The translations under genes and the position numbers were made by a program. The notes beneath the pieces were generated by a model that saw only the letters and a list, made by a program, of their open reading frames with translations, had not been told where the DNA came from and did no database searches. This document shows, in pieces, positions 1 through 7,805 of a DNA stretch of 64,000 nucleotides (positions within the stretch are counted from its first letter, which is position 1; each line of letters begins with the position of its first letter). The DNA lies in NCBI GenBank assembly GCA_900317845.1, contig ONII01000011.1, positions 171,933 through 235,932 of the forward strand, in the 5' to 3' direction. Source of the stretch: an uncultured Bacteroidales bacterium. GTDB lineage: Bacteria; Bacteroidota; Bacteroidia; Bacteroidales; UBA932.

Positions 1-123
1 CACTTCCAAGGTGGTTAAAGCCAGGTCAAAGTCCTCAACCTCAGCCACATAACGTTCCCGGGCAAGCGCCAGCTTCCCCAGGTCATCCCCTTCATGGGCC
101 AATATGAAATCTACCCATTCCAT
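1..123 (-). CDS. Partial gene, possible THUMP-like SAM methyltransferase N-terminus
   Basis: Only the first 41 codons are in the window; the gene runs off the left edge. The ATG is at 123 on the minus strand, and the peptide begins MEWVDFILAHEGDD followed by a KLALARERY segment. This resembles, from memory, the start of Bacteroidetes class I SAM-dependent methyltransferases with a THUMP-like domain (pattern FI-x-EH-x-x-DD-x-x-x-L). That assignment rests on a short stretch and is weak. A minus-strand -7 box (CAAAAATA on the plus strand, 128-135) lies 5 nt upstream, so the mRNA would be almost leaderless. Confidence 0.45.
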   Translation of the reverse strand, partial: MEWVDFILAHEGDDLGKLALARERYVAEVEDFDLALTTLEV

Positions 124-155
124 ATTGCAAAAATACGGAATAATCTTTACATTTG
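124..155. promoter_or_regulatory. Back-to-back divergent promoters, methyltransferase / pgm
   Basis: The plus-strand -7 box TACATTTG (148-155) has ATTG (124-127) as its -33 element at 20-bp spacing. The minus-strand -7 box TATTTTTG reads 135 to 128. The two -7 boxes are separated by 12 bp, and the plus -33 element abuts the minus -7 box, so the two promoters share DNA. Confidence 0.65.
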
Positions 156-191
156 TAAGCTAGATAAGCACAAACACTAAAACACAACCAT

Positions 192-1856
192 ATGAAAGAT
201 TACAAGCAAACAGCACAAAGCTGGCTCACCGGTAACTTCGATGACCAGACCAAGGCCGAGGTCAAACACCTGATGGACACGGATCCCGTTGCCCTGGAAG
301 ACGCCTTCTACCGCAACCTGGAGTTCGGCACCGGCGGCCTGCGCGGCATCATGGGCGCCGGCACCAACCGCATGAACAAATACACGGTGGGCATGGCCAC
401 CCAGGGCCTCGCCAACTACATCAAGGCCCATGTGCAGGGAGAGACCAGCGTGTGCATCAGCCACGACAGCCGCAACAATTCCCGCCTGTTCGCAGAAATA
501 TCGGCCCAGGTACTCGCCAATAACGGCATCAAGGTGTACCTGTTCGAGAGCCTGCGCCCCACCCCGGAACTCAGCTACAGCATCCGCCTCAAGAAGGCCA
601 CGGCCGGCATCATGGTCACCGCCAGCCACAACCCCAAGGAATACAACGGCTACAAGGTGTTCTGGAGCGACGGCGGCCAAATCACCGCTCCCGTAGACAA
701 AGACATCGTGGCGGAAGTCGCCAAAATTGAAGACCCGGCGGATGTCCGCTTCGAACCCGTCGCGGGAGAGCCCAAGGGGGCCATCGAAATCATGGGAGCA
801 GAGGTGGACGAATGCTACCTCAAGGACCAGCTCTCCCTCATGCTGTCCCCGGAGGCCGTCGCCAAACACAAGGACCTCAAGATTGTGTATACGCCCCTTC
901 ACGGCTGCGGCGTCAAGCTCATGCCGGAGGCCTTGAAGCGCATCGGCTTCACCAACATCATCCACGTACCGGAGCAGGACGTAAGCGACGGCAACTTCCC
1001 CACTGTTGCCTCCCCCAACCCGGAAGAGCCCGCCGCCATGGCCATGGCCCTCAAGAAGGCCGATGAAACCGGCGCAGACCTGGTTCTGGCCACAGACCCG
1101 GACGCAGACCGCCTGGGCATCGCCGTCCGCGACAACGAAGGCAAAATGGTGCAGCTCACCGGCAACCAGACCTGGAGCTTCCTCACCTACTATATCCTCA
1201 AACGCTGGCAGGAACTGGGTAAGCTCAGCGGCAAGCAGTACTGCGTCAAAACCATCGTCACCACTGAGCTCATTGCCGCCATCTGCCAAAGCTTCGGCGT
1301 CAAGTGCTACAACGTCCTCACGGGCTTCAAATACATCGCAGAAATCCAGAAGCTGCAGGAAGGAAAGACCGAATTCATCTGCGGCGGAGAAGAAAGCTAC
1401 GGCTTCAACCTGGGTTCCTTCGTCCGCGACAAGTGCGCACAGGTAGCCGGCTGCGCCGTAGCGGAATGCGCCGCCTGGGCCGCCGAGCAAGGCCTCACCC
1501 TCTATCAGCTCCTCCAGAAGGTGTACAATGAGTACGGCCTGTACGTAGAAAAGATGGTGTACATTGTCCGCAAGGGTAAGTCCGGCGCAGAGGAAATCCA
1601 GCAAATCATGGCCGACTACCGCGCCTGCCCGCCCAAGGAAATTGCCGGCAGCCCGCTGGTCAAGGTCCTGGACTACAACAAGCCGGAGGAGACCGGTCTC
1701 CCGAAGAGCAATGTGCTGCAATTCTACAACGCCGCCGGCGATGTAGTTACCGTCCGTCCTTCCGGCACCGAGCCCAAGATCAAGTTCTACTTTGGCGCCA
1801 AAGGCGACGACGCCCCCGCCAAGATTGAACAACTCAAGGCGCAGTTCATCAAGTAA
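192..1856 (+). CDS. Phospho-sugar mutase (phosphoglucomutase/phosphomannomutase)
   Basis: This is a 554-residue cytosolic enzyme of the alpha-D-phosphohexomutase family, which interconverts hexose 1- and 6-phosphates for glycolysis, glycogen and nucleotide-sugar synthesis. All four family signatures are present: the phosphoserine loop TASHNP (143-148, Ser145), the metal loop TDPDADR (301-307), the sugar-binding GGEES (398-402) and the phosphate-binding RPSGTEP near 525. The start follows a promoter ending at 155, giving a leader of about 30 nt. Sequence alone does not separate glucose from mannose preference, so no symbol is given. Confidence 0.93.
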   Translation: MKDYKQTAQSWLTGNFDDQTKAEVKHLMDTDPVALEDAFYRNLEFGTGGLRGIMGAGTNRMNKYTVGMATQGLANYIKAHVQGETSVCISHDSRNNSRLFAEISAQVLANNGIKVYLFESLRPTPELSYSIRLKKATAGIMVTASHNPKEYNGYKVFWSDGGQITAPVDKDIVAEVAKIEDPADVRFEPVAGEPKGAIEIMGAEVDECYLKDQLSLMLSPEAVAKHKDLKIVYTPLHGCGVKLMPEALKRIGFTNIIHVPEQDVSDGNFPTVASPNPEEPAAMAMALKKADETGADLVLATDPDADRLGIAVRDNEGKMVQLTGNQTWSFLTYYILKRWQELGKLSGKQYCVKTIVTTELIAAICQSFGVKCYNVLTGFKYIAEIQKLQEGKTEFICGGEESYGFNLGSFVRDKCAQVAGCAVAECAAWAAEQGLTLYQLLQKVYNEYGLYVEKMVYIVRKGKSGAEEIQQIMADYRACPPKEIAGSPLVKVLDYNKPEETGLPKSNVLQFYNAAGDVVTVRPSGTEPKIKFYFGAKGDDAPAKIEQLKAQFIK

Positions 1857-1889
1857 TCCGGATTAGCCGGAAATATTTCACGGGGTTTC

Positions 1890-1920
1890 TTGCTTTTTTG
1901 CAGGAAATCCCGTATTTTTG
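1890..1920 (+). promoter_or_regulatory. Promoter of tRNA-Ala
   Basis: A -7 box TATTTTTG (1913-1920) lies 15 nt before the tRNA, with TTG (1890-1892) 20 bp upstream as a -33 element. This gives the tRNA its own promoter after the mutase gene. Confidence 0.55.
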
Positions 1921-1935
1921 CAATCCTTTCTACGC

Positions 1936-2009
1936 GGGGTATTAGCTCAGTTGGCTAGAGCGATAGGTTCGCAATCTATAGGTCAGGGGTTCGACTCCCC
2001 TATACTCCA
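1936..2009 (+). tRNA. tRNA-Ala (anticodon CGC)
   Basis: A full cloverleaf can be drawn. The acceptor stem is GGGGTAT (1936-1942) with ATACTCC (2002-2008); the anticodon stem is ATAGG/TCTAT around loop TTCGCAA (1968-1974), with anticodon CGC at 1970-1972; the T arm is AGGGG-TTCGACT-CCCCT (1985-2001). The discriminator base is A2009 and CCA is not encoded. It reads GCG codons, which are common in this GC-rich DNA. Confidence 0.93.
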
Positions 2010-2010
2010 C

Positions 2011-2040
2011 AAAAACAGCAGGCCCAGGCCTGCTGTTTTT
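2011..2040 (+). terminator. Rho-independent terminator after tRNA-Ala
   Basis: ACAGCAGGCC and GGCCTGCTGT form a 10-bp stem with a 2-nt loop, flanked by five A on the left and five T on the right, so it could work in both directions. It begins 2 nt after the tRNA. Confidence 0.85.
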
Positions 2041-2058
2041 GCGAGTATAAATACCTCT

Positions 2059-2099
2059 CACGTTACCCCATCCCCAAACCCCTTCCCTCGGGGAAGGGG
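2059..2099 (+). repeat. Dispersed GC-rich palindromic repeat, copy 1
   Basis: The segment starts CACGTTACCCC, continues through AAACCCC and ends in a hairpin around CCCTCGGGG. A second, inverted and slightly diverged copy lies at 49997-50036. Both copies sit between convergent genes. The family resembles REP-like repeats that give spurious peptides of the PSPNPSPRGRG type. Confidence 0.7.
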
Positions 2100-2119
2100 C
2101 TTTAGAGCCAGCCTGAGGC

Positions 2120-3271
2120 CTACATAAGCGATTCCACCATGGCCTTGGCAACGGCGTTGGAGGCGCCGGTGCCGCCCAGCAACTTCCGGACCTCTGCATA
2201 GTCGGAGCGCATCTGCTCCCGGTAAGCGGTGTCTTCCGTAATCCGGCGCATTTCCCCCACCAGGTTCTCCAGGGTAAAGTTTTCCAGGAGGAATTCCTTG
2301 AAAGCCAGTCGGTTAATGATAAGATTAGCCAGGGACACATACGGCACCTTGACAATGCGGCGCGCAATAAACGCCGTAAGGGCCGCCATCTGGTAGCCCA
2401 CGATTTGCGGCGTGCCAATGAGGGCCGCCTCCAGCGAGGCTGTACCGGAGTTGATGATGGCCGCCTGTGCATGACGGAGCGCGCCATAAGTTTCCCCGAA
2501 CACTACATGCACGTATGTGCGCCCGCCCACGTACTTCTCATAGTCTTTCAGGGTGCGGGACGGAGCGGCGGCCACCACAAAATGGCAGGAAGGGTTCTCC
2601 GCATGCCAGACATCGGCAAACTGCATGAACGTGGGCATCATGCTGCCAATCTCCATGTTCCGTGAACCAGCCAGGAGGGCGATGTATGGTGCATCCGGCA
2701 GGCCTGTACGTCGCAAAAACGCTTCTCTGGATTCCTGCAGGGCCGGACTCTGGTCCACGGCGTCCACCAGCGGATTCCCCGCATAAGTAAACGGCACCCC
2801 TTTTGATTCGAAGTACGGAATCTCGAAGGGAAAGATGATAAACAGGCGGTCCACCCAGGCCTTAATCTTGCGGATACGGCCTTCACGGGAAGCCCACACC
2901 TTGGGGGCGATGTAATAATACACCTTGAAGCCTGCCTCGTGCGCAAACTCCGCAATCTTCAGGTTAAAGCCGGGATAGTCTATCAGGATGACCACATCCG
3001 GCTTCCACGCCGCAATATCGGCCTTGCAGTCCCTTACATTCCGGGCGATGGAAGCGCCCTTGAGAAGCACTTCCCAAAAGCCCATTACGGCCGTGTCCCG
3101 GTAATCTCTTACCAGTCCCTTCCCTTCCTGATGCGCCTTATAAACGCCATTCATGAGCTCGCCGCCCCAGAAGCGGATATCGGCCGAAGGATCCTGCGCG
3201 TACAGGCCCTTCATGAGGTTGCTGCCGTGAAGGTCTCCGGAGGCCTCGCCGGCGATGATGTAATATTTCAT
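2120..3271 (-). CDS. lpxB: Lipid-A-disaccharide synthase
   Basis: LpxB joins UDP-2,3-diacylglucosamine and lipid X to make the lipid A disaccharide at the inner face of the cytoplasmic membrane. The 383-residue protein has the usual family length and opens with the diagnostic MKYYIIAGEASGDLHGSNL; GSRNMEIGSMMP and NSGTASLEAAL are further family motifs. The ATG at 3271 was preferred over an in-frame upstream start because the family begins at this methionine and a -7 box lies at 3299-3306. It is co-oriented with gapA, but a terminator separates them. The 3' end faces the tRNA gene. Confidence 0.95.
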   Translation of the reverse strand: MKYYIIAGEASGDLHGSNLMKGLYAQDPSADIRFWGGELMNGVYKAHQEGKGLVRDYRDTAVMGFWEVLLKGASIARNVRDCKADIAAWKPDVVILIDYPGFNLKIAEFAHEAGFKVYYYIAPKVWASREGRIRKIKAWVDRLFIIFPFEIPYFESKGVPFTYAGNPLVDAVDQSPALQESREAFLRRTGLPDAPYIALLAGSRNMEIGSMMPTFMQFADVWHAENPSCHFVVAAAPSRTLKDYEKYVGGRTYVHVVFGETYGALRHAQAAIINSGTASLEAALIGTPQIVGYQMAALTAFIARRIVKVPYVSLANLIINRLAFKEFLLENFTLENLVGEMRRITEDTAYREQMRSDYAEVRKLLGGTGASNAVAKAMVESLM

Positions 3272-3298
3272 AATCTGTCCAGTCTGCCAGGCATGGAA

Positions 3299-3342
3299 CA
3301 AAGATAGAAAAAAAAGGAGCAAACCCCAAAAGAGCTTGCCCC
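3299..3342 (-). promoter_or_regulatory. gapA terminator fused to the lpxB promoter
   Basis: On the minus strand, GGGGCAAGC (3342-3334) pairs with GTTTGCTCC (3324-3316, two G-U pairs) and is followed by a run of eight T. Directly after the T run comes a -7 box TATCTTTG (3306-3299). The terminator of gapA therefore occupies the position where the lpxB -33 element should lie. Confidence 0.7.
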
Positions 3343-3367
3343 TTGTCTTAAGAAACCTCACGCAGGC

Positions 3368-4435
3368 TTATTTGAGTTCTGCCAGGTACTTGATGGTGCG
3401 AACCATCTGGGAAGTGTAGGAGTTCTCGTTGTCGTACCAGGAAACGACCTGAACCTGATAGGTGTTGTCGTCGATCTTGGAGACCATGGTCTGGGTGGCG
3501 TCGAACAGGGAACCGAACTTCATGCCGATGATGTCGGAGCTCACGATCTGGTCCTCGGTGTAGCCGAAGGACTCGGTGGCGGCGGCCTTCATGGCGGCGT
3601 TGATGCCTTCCTTGGTGATGTCCTTACCCTTCACAACGGCTACCAGAATAGTGGTGGAACCGGTAGGAGTGGGAACACGCTGGGCGCTGCCGATGAGCTT
3701 GCCGTTGAGTTCCGGAATCACCAGACCGATAGCCTTGGCGGCGCCGGTGGAGTTGGGAACGATGTTGCAGGCACCTGCACGGCTGCGGCGGAGGTCACCC
3801 TTGCGCTGAGGGCCGTCCAGAATCATCTGGTCGCCGGTGTAGGCGTGGATGGTGCTCATGATACCGCTCTGGATGGGAGCGTATTTGTTCAGGGCATCGG
3901 CCATAGGGGCGAGGCAGTTGGTGGTGCAGGAAGCGGCGCTGATAACAGTGTCCTTCGGGGTGAGGGTTTTGTGGTTGGTGTTGTACACGATGGTGGGAAG
4001 GTCATTGCCTGCAGGAGCGGAGATGACAACCTTCTTGGCACCAGCCTGGAGGTGAGCAGAAGCCTTTTCCTTGGAGGTGTAGAAACCGGTGCACTCGAGC
4101 ACTACGTCTACATCCAGCTGGCCCCAAGGGAGCTCAGCGGCGTTGGGCTTTGCATAAATGGTGATCTCCTTGCCATCCACGATGATGGAACCGGGAGTAA
4201 CAACAGTTTTACCGTCTTCTGCGAGCACAGCGTCCTTATAGTCTACGGTGTGCTTACCCTCACCGAACTTGCCGGCGAAACCACCCTGGGCGGTATCATA
4301 CTTGAGAAGGTGAGCGAGCATTTTAGGACTTGTGAGGTCATTGATGGCGACTACTTCATAGCCATCTGCTTCGAACATCTGACGGAAAGCCAGACGACCG
4401 ATACGGCCAAAACCGTTGATTGCAATTTTATTCAT
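3368..4435 (-). CDS. gapA: Glyceraldehyde-3-phosphate dehydrogenase, type I
   Basis: This cytosolic glycolytic enzyme oxidises glyceraldehyde 3-phosphate with NAD and phosphate to 1,3-bisphosphoglycerate. The Rossmann start INGFGRIGR and the active-site SCTTNC (Cys170) are clear. At 355 residues it is about 20 longer than usual; the extra length appears to lie around 60-105 (the [13 protein letters not shown] and [11 protein letters not shown] segments). It has its own promoter about 50 nt upstream and a terminator before lpxB, so it is probably monocistronic and well expressed. Confidence 0.96.
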   Translation of the reverse strand: MNKIAINGFGRIGRLAFRQMFEADGYEVVAINDLTSPKMLAHLLKYDTAQGGFAGKFGEGKHTVDYKDAVLAEDGKTVVTPGSIIVDGKEITIYAKPNAAELPWGQLDVDVVLECTGFYTSKEKASAHLQAGAKKVVISAPAGNDLPTIVYNTNHKTLTPKDTVISAASCTTNCLAPMADALNKYAPIQSGIMSTIHAYTGDQMILDGPQRKGDLRRSRAGACNIVPNSTGAAKAIGLVIPELNGKLIGSAQRVPTPTGSTTILVAVVKGKDITKEGINAAMKAAATESFGYTEDQIVSSDIIGMKFGSLFDATQTMVSKIDDNTYQVQVVSWYDNENSYTSQMVRTIKYLAELK

Positions 4436-4486
4436 ATGAAAATGTAACTAAATGGTAAAAATTTCTTACAATTCGTTAAAGCGACG

Positions 4487-4494
4487 CAAAGGTA
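4487..4494 (-). promoter_or_regulatory. gapA -7 promoter element
   Basis: TACCTTTG reads 4494 to 4487, leaving an AT-rich leader of about 45 nt before the ATG at 4435. No good -33 element is visible 19-21 bp further upstream. Confidence 0.55.
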
Positions 4495-4536
4495 CAAAAA
4501 AATCCGATAATATCATAGATATTACCGAATTATTTT

Positions 4537-5139
4537 TTAATCTCTGGCAAAAGCCTCCTGCCCAAACAGCGTCTGTTCCACATAATCGCACAGGATATGG
4601 CCGATGAGCGTATGGCACTCCTGGATGCGCGGGGTATCGGTGGACGGCACCCGCAGCACATAGTCATAGGCATCCATACCGCAAGGAGCCGCACCTACCA
4701 GCGCCACCGTCACAATCCCTTTCTCCCGGCACGCTTCCAGCGCCCGCAGAAGGTTCTGCGAATTCCCGGAAGTGGACAGGCCGATAAATACGTCGCCCGC
4801 GTTGCCGCAGGCCACAATTTGCCGGGCAAAAACCTGCTCGTAGCCATAGTCGTTGCCGATGGCGGTAAGGATGGACGTATCCACCGTAAGGGCCATGGAC
4901 GGAAGGCCCGAGCGGTTGAGGCGGAATTTGTTCACCAGTTCCGCCGCCATGTGCTGGGCATCCGCCGCACTGCCGCCGTTGCCCGCCCAGAGGGTTTTTC
5001 CGCCCTGCCGATAGGTTTTTACCAGCAGATTGGCAACATCGGCAAGCATTTGCTGCGCCTTTTCATCCTGCAAGAAAGCCTCCGTAACACGGGCAGAGGC
5101 CGCCACTTGCGCTTTCACTTGTTCCTTTGTGCATTCCAT
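4537..5139 (-). CDS. gmhA: SIS-domain phosphoheptose isomerase
   Basis: The 200-residue protein has a single SIS domain with the GmhA signature GNGGSAADAQHMAAEL, then VDTSILTAIGNDYGYEQVF and STSGNSQN. GmhA converts sedoheptulose 7-phosphate to D-glycero-D-manno-heptose 7-phosphate for the LPS core. The ATG at 5139 was chosen because a perfect minus-strand -7 box lies 7 nt upstream; a longer in-frame start would lie inside the promoter. The rest of the heptose pathway is not in the window, so the assignment rests on sequence alone. Confidence 0.88.
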   Translation of the reverse strand: MECTKEQVKAQVAASARVTEAFLQDEKAQQMLADVANLLVKTYRQGGKTLWAGNGGSAADAQHMAAELVNKFRLNRSGLPSMALTVDTSILTAIGNDYGYEQVFARQIVACGNAGDVFIGLSTSGNSQNLLRALEACREKGIVTVALVGAAPCGMDAYDYVLRVPSTDTPRIQECHTLIGHILCDYVEQTLFGQEAFARD

Positions 5140-5141
5140 AG

Positions 5142-5173
5142 TTTGCAAAGATAACATAAAATCCGTACTTTTG
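5142..5173. promoter_or_regulatory. Back-to-back divergent promoters, gmhA / rnhA
   Basis: The plus promoter is TTTG (5142-5145), a 20-bp spacer and TACTTTTG (5166-5173). The minus -7 box TATCTTTG reads 5153 to 5146 and abuts the plus -33 element. The two -7 boxes are 12 bp apart, and the start codons at 5139 and 5180 each lie 7 nt beyond their box. Confidence 0.75.
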
Positions 5174-5179
5174 CATACT

Positions 5180-5662
5180 ATGACGGACAAGAAACCACCG
5201 ATTTACCTTTACACCGACGGCGCTGCCAGCGGCAACCCGGGCCCCGGAGGCTACGGGATTGTGCTCCGCTGCGGAAGCTATGAGAAGGAGCTCTCGGGCG
5301 GTTTTGCCTGCACCACCAACAACCGGATGGAGCTCCTGGCCGTCATTGTGGGGCTGGAACAAATCCGCTGGAACAACGCAGAGGTCCACGTCTGGAGCGA
5401 CTCCTCCTATGTGGTAAAAGCGCTCAACGAGGGCTGGCTGGACAAATGGAAAGCCATCGGCTTCAAAGGGAAAAAGAACGTGGACCTGTGGCTCCGCTTC
5501 GACGCCGTATACAAACGGCACCGGGTGGCGTTCCACTGGATTAAGGGCCACGCCGGCCACCCGGAGAACGAGCGCTGCGACCGCCTGGCCGTAGCCGCCT
5601 ACCATCAGCCTTCCCTGCCGGAAGACAGCGGTTATCTAGCCGAAAACACCCAATTGCTTTAA
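5180..5662 (+). CDS. rnhA: Ribonuclease HI
   Basis: RNase HI cuts the RNA strand of RNA-DNA hybrids such as Okazaki primers and R-loops. The 160-residue protein has the complete catalytic set: Asp13 in YTDGAASGNPGPGG, Glu51 in NNRMEL, Asp74 in WSDSSYV and Asp134 in ENERCDRLA, plus IKGHAGHPENE. The ATG at 5180 lies 7 nt after a -7 box, so the transcript would be leaderless; an upstream frame extension would start before the promoter. pdxA follows 19 nt later on the same strand. Confidence 0.95.
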   Translation: MTDKKPPIYLYTDGAASGNPGPGGYGIVLRCGSYEKELSGGFACTTNNRMELLAVIVGLEQIRWNNAEVHVWSDSSYVVKALNEGWLDKWKAIGFKGKKNVDLWLRFDAVYKRHRVAFHWIKGHAGHPENERCDRLAVAAYHQPSLPEDSGYLAENTQLL

Positions 5663-5681
5663 AAAACTAAATTGTTAGAAC

Positions 5682-6728
5682 ATGGCACTCCCTAAACTGG
5701 TTGTGGGAATCACCCAAGGAGACAGCAACGGCATCGGTTACGAGGTTATCATCAAATCCCTCTCGGACGAACGCATCCTGGACTCCTTCACCCCTGTCAT
5801 CTACGGCTCATCCAAGCTCATGGGCTTTTACCGCAAAACCCTGCACAACGTGGGGCCGATGGACATCAATGTCATCTCGTCCGCAGCAGACGCCCGCCCG
5901 CGCAAAATCAACCTCGTAAACTGCCTGCCGGACAACATTTACGCAGAGCCCGGCCAGAGCACCCCGGAAAGCGCCAAAAACGCCATTGCCGCGCTGGATG
6001 CCGCCGTCAAGGACCTGAAAGACGGACAGATAGACGTCCTGGTCACCGCGCCCATCAACAAGCGGGCCATGAATGCGGAAGGCTTCTCCAACACCGGCCA
6101 CACGGAATTCCTCCAGAAGGAGTTCGGCGTGGACGATGTCACCATGATCATGGTGAGCGACCAAATCCGGATTGGCGTCGTAACCGGCCACATCCCGCTT
6201 CGGGACGTTCCGGGAAGCATTTCCAAGGAAGCCATCCTTGGCAAACTGCGCATCATGAAGGCCTCGCTGGAGCGCGACTTTGGCGTGACAGATCCCAAGA
6301 TCGCCGTGCTGGGCCTGAACCCGCACTGCGGGGACGGCGGATTGCTGGGCGACGAAGAGCAGAACATCATCCTTCCGGCCGTGAAGGCCGCACAGGAGGA
6401 AGGCATCCAGGCCTTTGGCCCCTACTCCCCCGACGGATTCTTCGGCCTGGGCAATTACAGCCGTTTCGATGCCACCCTGGCCATGTACCACGACCAAGGC
6501 CTGGCTCCCTTCAAGGCCCTTGCCTTTGCCGATGGCGTCAACTACACCGCCGGCCTGCCCGTGGTGCGCACCTCACCGGACCACGGCACCGCCTACGAGA
6601 TGGCCGGGCGGGACGAAGCCGACCCGCGTTCCATGATGAGCGCCATCTACACCGCCATTGACATTTTCCGTAAACGCCTCCAGTACGATTCCCTGATGGA
6701 GGGCCGGCTCAAAGAGAAAAATCAGTAA
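5682..6728 (+). CDS. pdxA: 4-hydroxythreonine-4-phosphate dehydrogenase
   Basis: PdxA oxidises 4-phosphohydroxy-L-threonine in the DXP-dependent pathway to pyridoxal 5'-phosphate. The 348-residue protein shows GITQGDSNGIGYEV at the N-terminus, VTAPINKRAMN, FSNTGHTEFL, LGLNPHCGDGG and the metal-site stretch AMYHDQGLAPFK. It probably forms an operon with rnhA. Its last 7 bases overlap the convergent lactonase-like gene, and no terminator lies between them. Confidence 0.94.
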   Translation: MALPKLVVGITQGDSNGIGYEVIIKSLSDERILDSFTPVIYGSSKLMGFYRKTLHNVGPMDINVISSAADARPRKINLVNCLPDNIYAEPGQSTPESAKNAIAALDAAVKDLKDGQIDVLVTAPINKRAMNAEGFSNTGHTEFLQKEFGVDDVTMIMVSDQIRIGVVTGHIPLRDVPGSISKEAILGKLRIMKASLERDFGVTDPKIAVLGLNPHCGDGGLLGDEEQNIILPAVKAAQEEGIQAFGPYSPDGFFGLGNYSRFDATLAMYHDQGLAPFKALAFADGVNYTAGLPVVRTSPDHGTAYEMAGRDEADPRSMMSAIYTAIDIFRKRLQYDSLMEGRLKEKNQ

Positions 6729-7768
6729 ATCCCCACGAATACCGGTTTGGGTAGTTGAATCCGGCGGCCTGTATCCTGCAGGCTGCCGCTTTTTTTGTCC
6801 CGGGCATAGATTTCCACCTGGTCCGTGTCCCGACAGGCCACCAGGACCCAGCGGTCCAGCACCGTAAAGTTGCGGGGGTGAGCGCCCGTGTGCTGATACC
6901 CCACCTTGTCCAAGGTTCCGTCCGGGTTCACGTGGAAGAGGGCAATGCCGTCGTTCTGCAGGCGCAGGCTGGCGTACAGAAACTTCCCGTCCGGGCTCAG
7001 GTGCAGGTCCGCTGCACCGCGGGCATCCACCTCATCGGCCTTAACCACTTGCAGGAGAGTCATTTGAGGATAAGCATACACAGCGATATCCCCGGAGAGC
7101 TCGCCGATGCAGTAGAGGCGGTTCCCGCTCAGAAGCAGGTGCCGCGGGCCAAAATCGGCGGGAAGTTGCGCGCGTTTCCGGTAGTTGGACACCCCAAGGG
7201 GCGTTACGTCCACCGAACTGATGGCATCGGCACTGAATTCCGTGAATAACAGTTGGTTATCCGGCGTAAAAAGGGCGCAGTGCACATGCGCTTTGTCCTG
7301 CCGCGAGAGGTCCGGGCCGCCGGTGCCGCTGAACACCAGACTGTCCAGTGGAGCCATACTGCCATCTTCCTTGAGTTTGTATACCGCCAGCGAGCCGCCG
7401 CTATAGTTGGCAACAGCCAGAAGCCGGCCGTCGGTGGATACATAGCAGGGGTCTTCTCCCCCAGCGGGAAGACCGGTGGGCTGGTTTCCCAGCAGGGCGA
7501 ACCCGTTGCCGCCGTAGCGCCAGGCGTACACGGCCGCCGTGCTGTCCGGCATTTCGCTCACAGCGTACACCTTGTTGCCGTCAATGGCCAGGAAGGACGG
7601 ATTGGGCATGGGTGCCTTAACCGGTTTCCCGGGGAGAACATCGCCCTTATCCAGGTCAAAGTCAATGGCATAGAACCCGTCCGAATAGGTTCCGACAAAC
7701 AAGGTGGCAGACTGTTGGCAGGCGCTCAGGGCGGCCAGCATGGTGAGGATGGCAAGGATTCGTTTCAT
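6722..7768 (-). CDS. Lactonase-family beta-propeller lipoprotein
   Basis: The 348-residue protein carries a lipoprotein signal (MKRILAILTMLAALSAC) and then the seven-bladed propeller of the 6-phosphogluconolactonase-like family, with FVGTYSDG at the first blade, GGEDPCYVSTDGR, and LHLSPDGKFLYASLR. Known relatives hydrolyse sugar lactones, but a lipid-anchored, exported member is unlikely to act in the pentose phosphate pathway and its substrate is unknown. The ATG at 7768 places the lipobox correctly and lies 6 nt after a -7 box. Confidence 0.82.
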   Translation of the reverse strand: MKRILAILTMLAALSACQQSATLFVGTYSDGFYAIDFDLDKGDVLPGKPVKAPMPNPSFLAIDGNKVYAVSEMPDSTAAVYAWRYGGNGFALLGNQPTGLPAGGEDPCYVSTDGRLLAVANYSGGSLAVYKLKEDGSMAPLDSLVFSGTGGPDLSRQDKAHVHCALFTPDNQLLFTEFSADAISSVDVTPLGVSNYRKRAQLPADFGPRHLLLSGNRLYCIGELSGDIAVYAYPQMTLLQVVKADEVDARGAADLHLSPDGKFLYASLRLQNDGIALFHVNPDGTLDKVGYQHTGAHPRNFTVLDRWVLVACRDTDQVEIYARDKKSGSLQDTGRRIQLPKPVFVGIY

Positions 7769-7773
7769 ATCCA

Positions 7774-7800
7774 CAAAGATAGAAAAAAATTGTATCTTTG
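7774..7800. promoter_or_regulatory. Back-to-back divergent promoters, lactonase / recG
   Basis: Minus -7 TATCTTTG (7781 to 7774) and plus -7 TATCTTTG (7793-7800) form a perfect 8-bp inverted repeat separated by 11 bp. Both start codons (7768 and 7806) lie 6 nt beyond their box. Confidence 0.75.
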
Positions 7801-7805
7801 TAAGG

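Noticed and set aside
177..1832. Long open frame (551 codons) on the minus strand opposite the phosphohexomutase gene
   Set aside because: It mirrors a gene with all catalytic motifs; GC-rich codon use opens the antisense frame. It has no recognisable domain, and similar mirrors occur opposite many genes here (for example 18088-20190 and 30607-32259).
1918..2127. Short plus-strand open frame over the tRNA and repeat
   Set aside because: It is read-through of tRNA-Ala, its terminator and the dispersed repeat.
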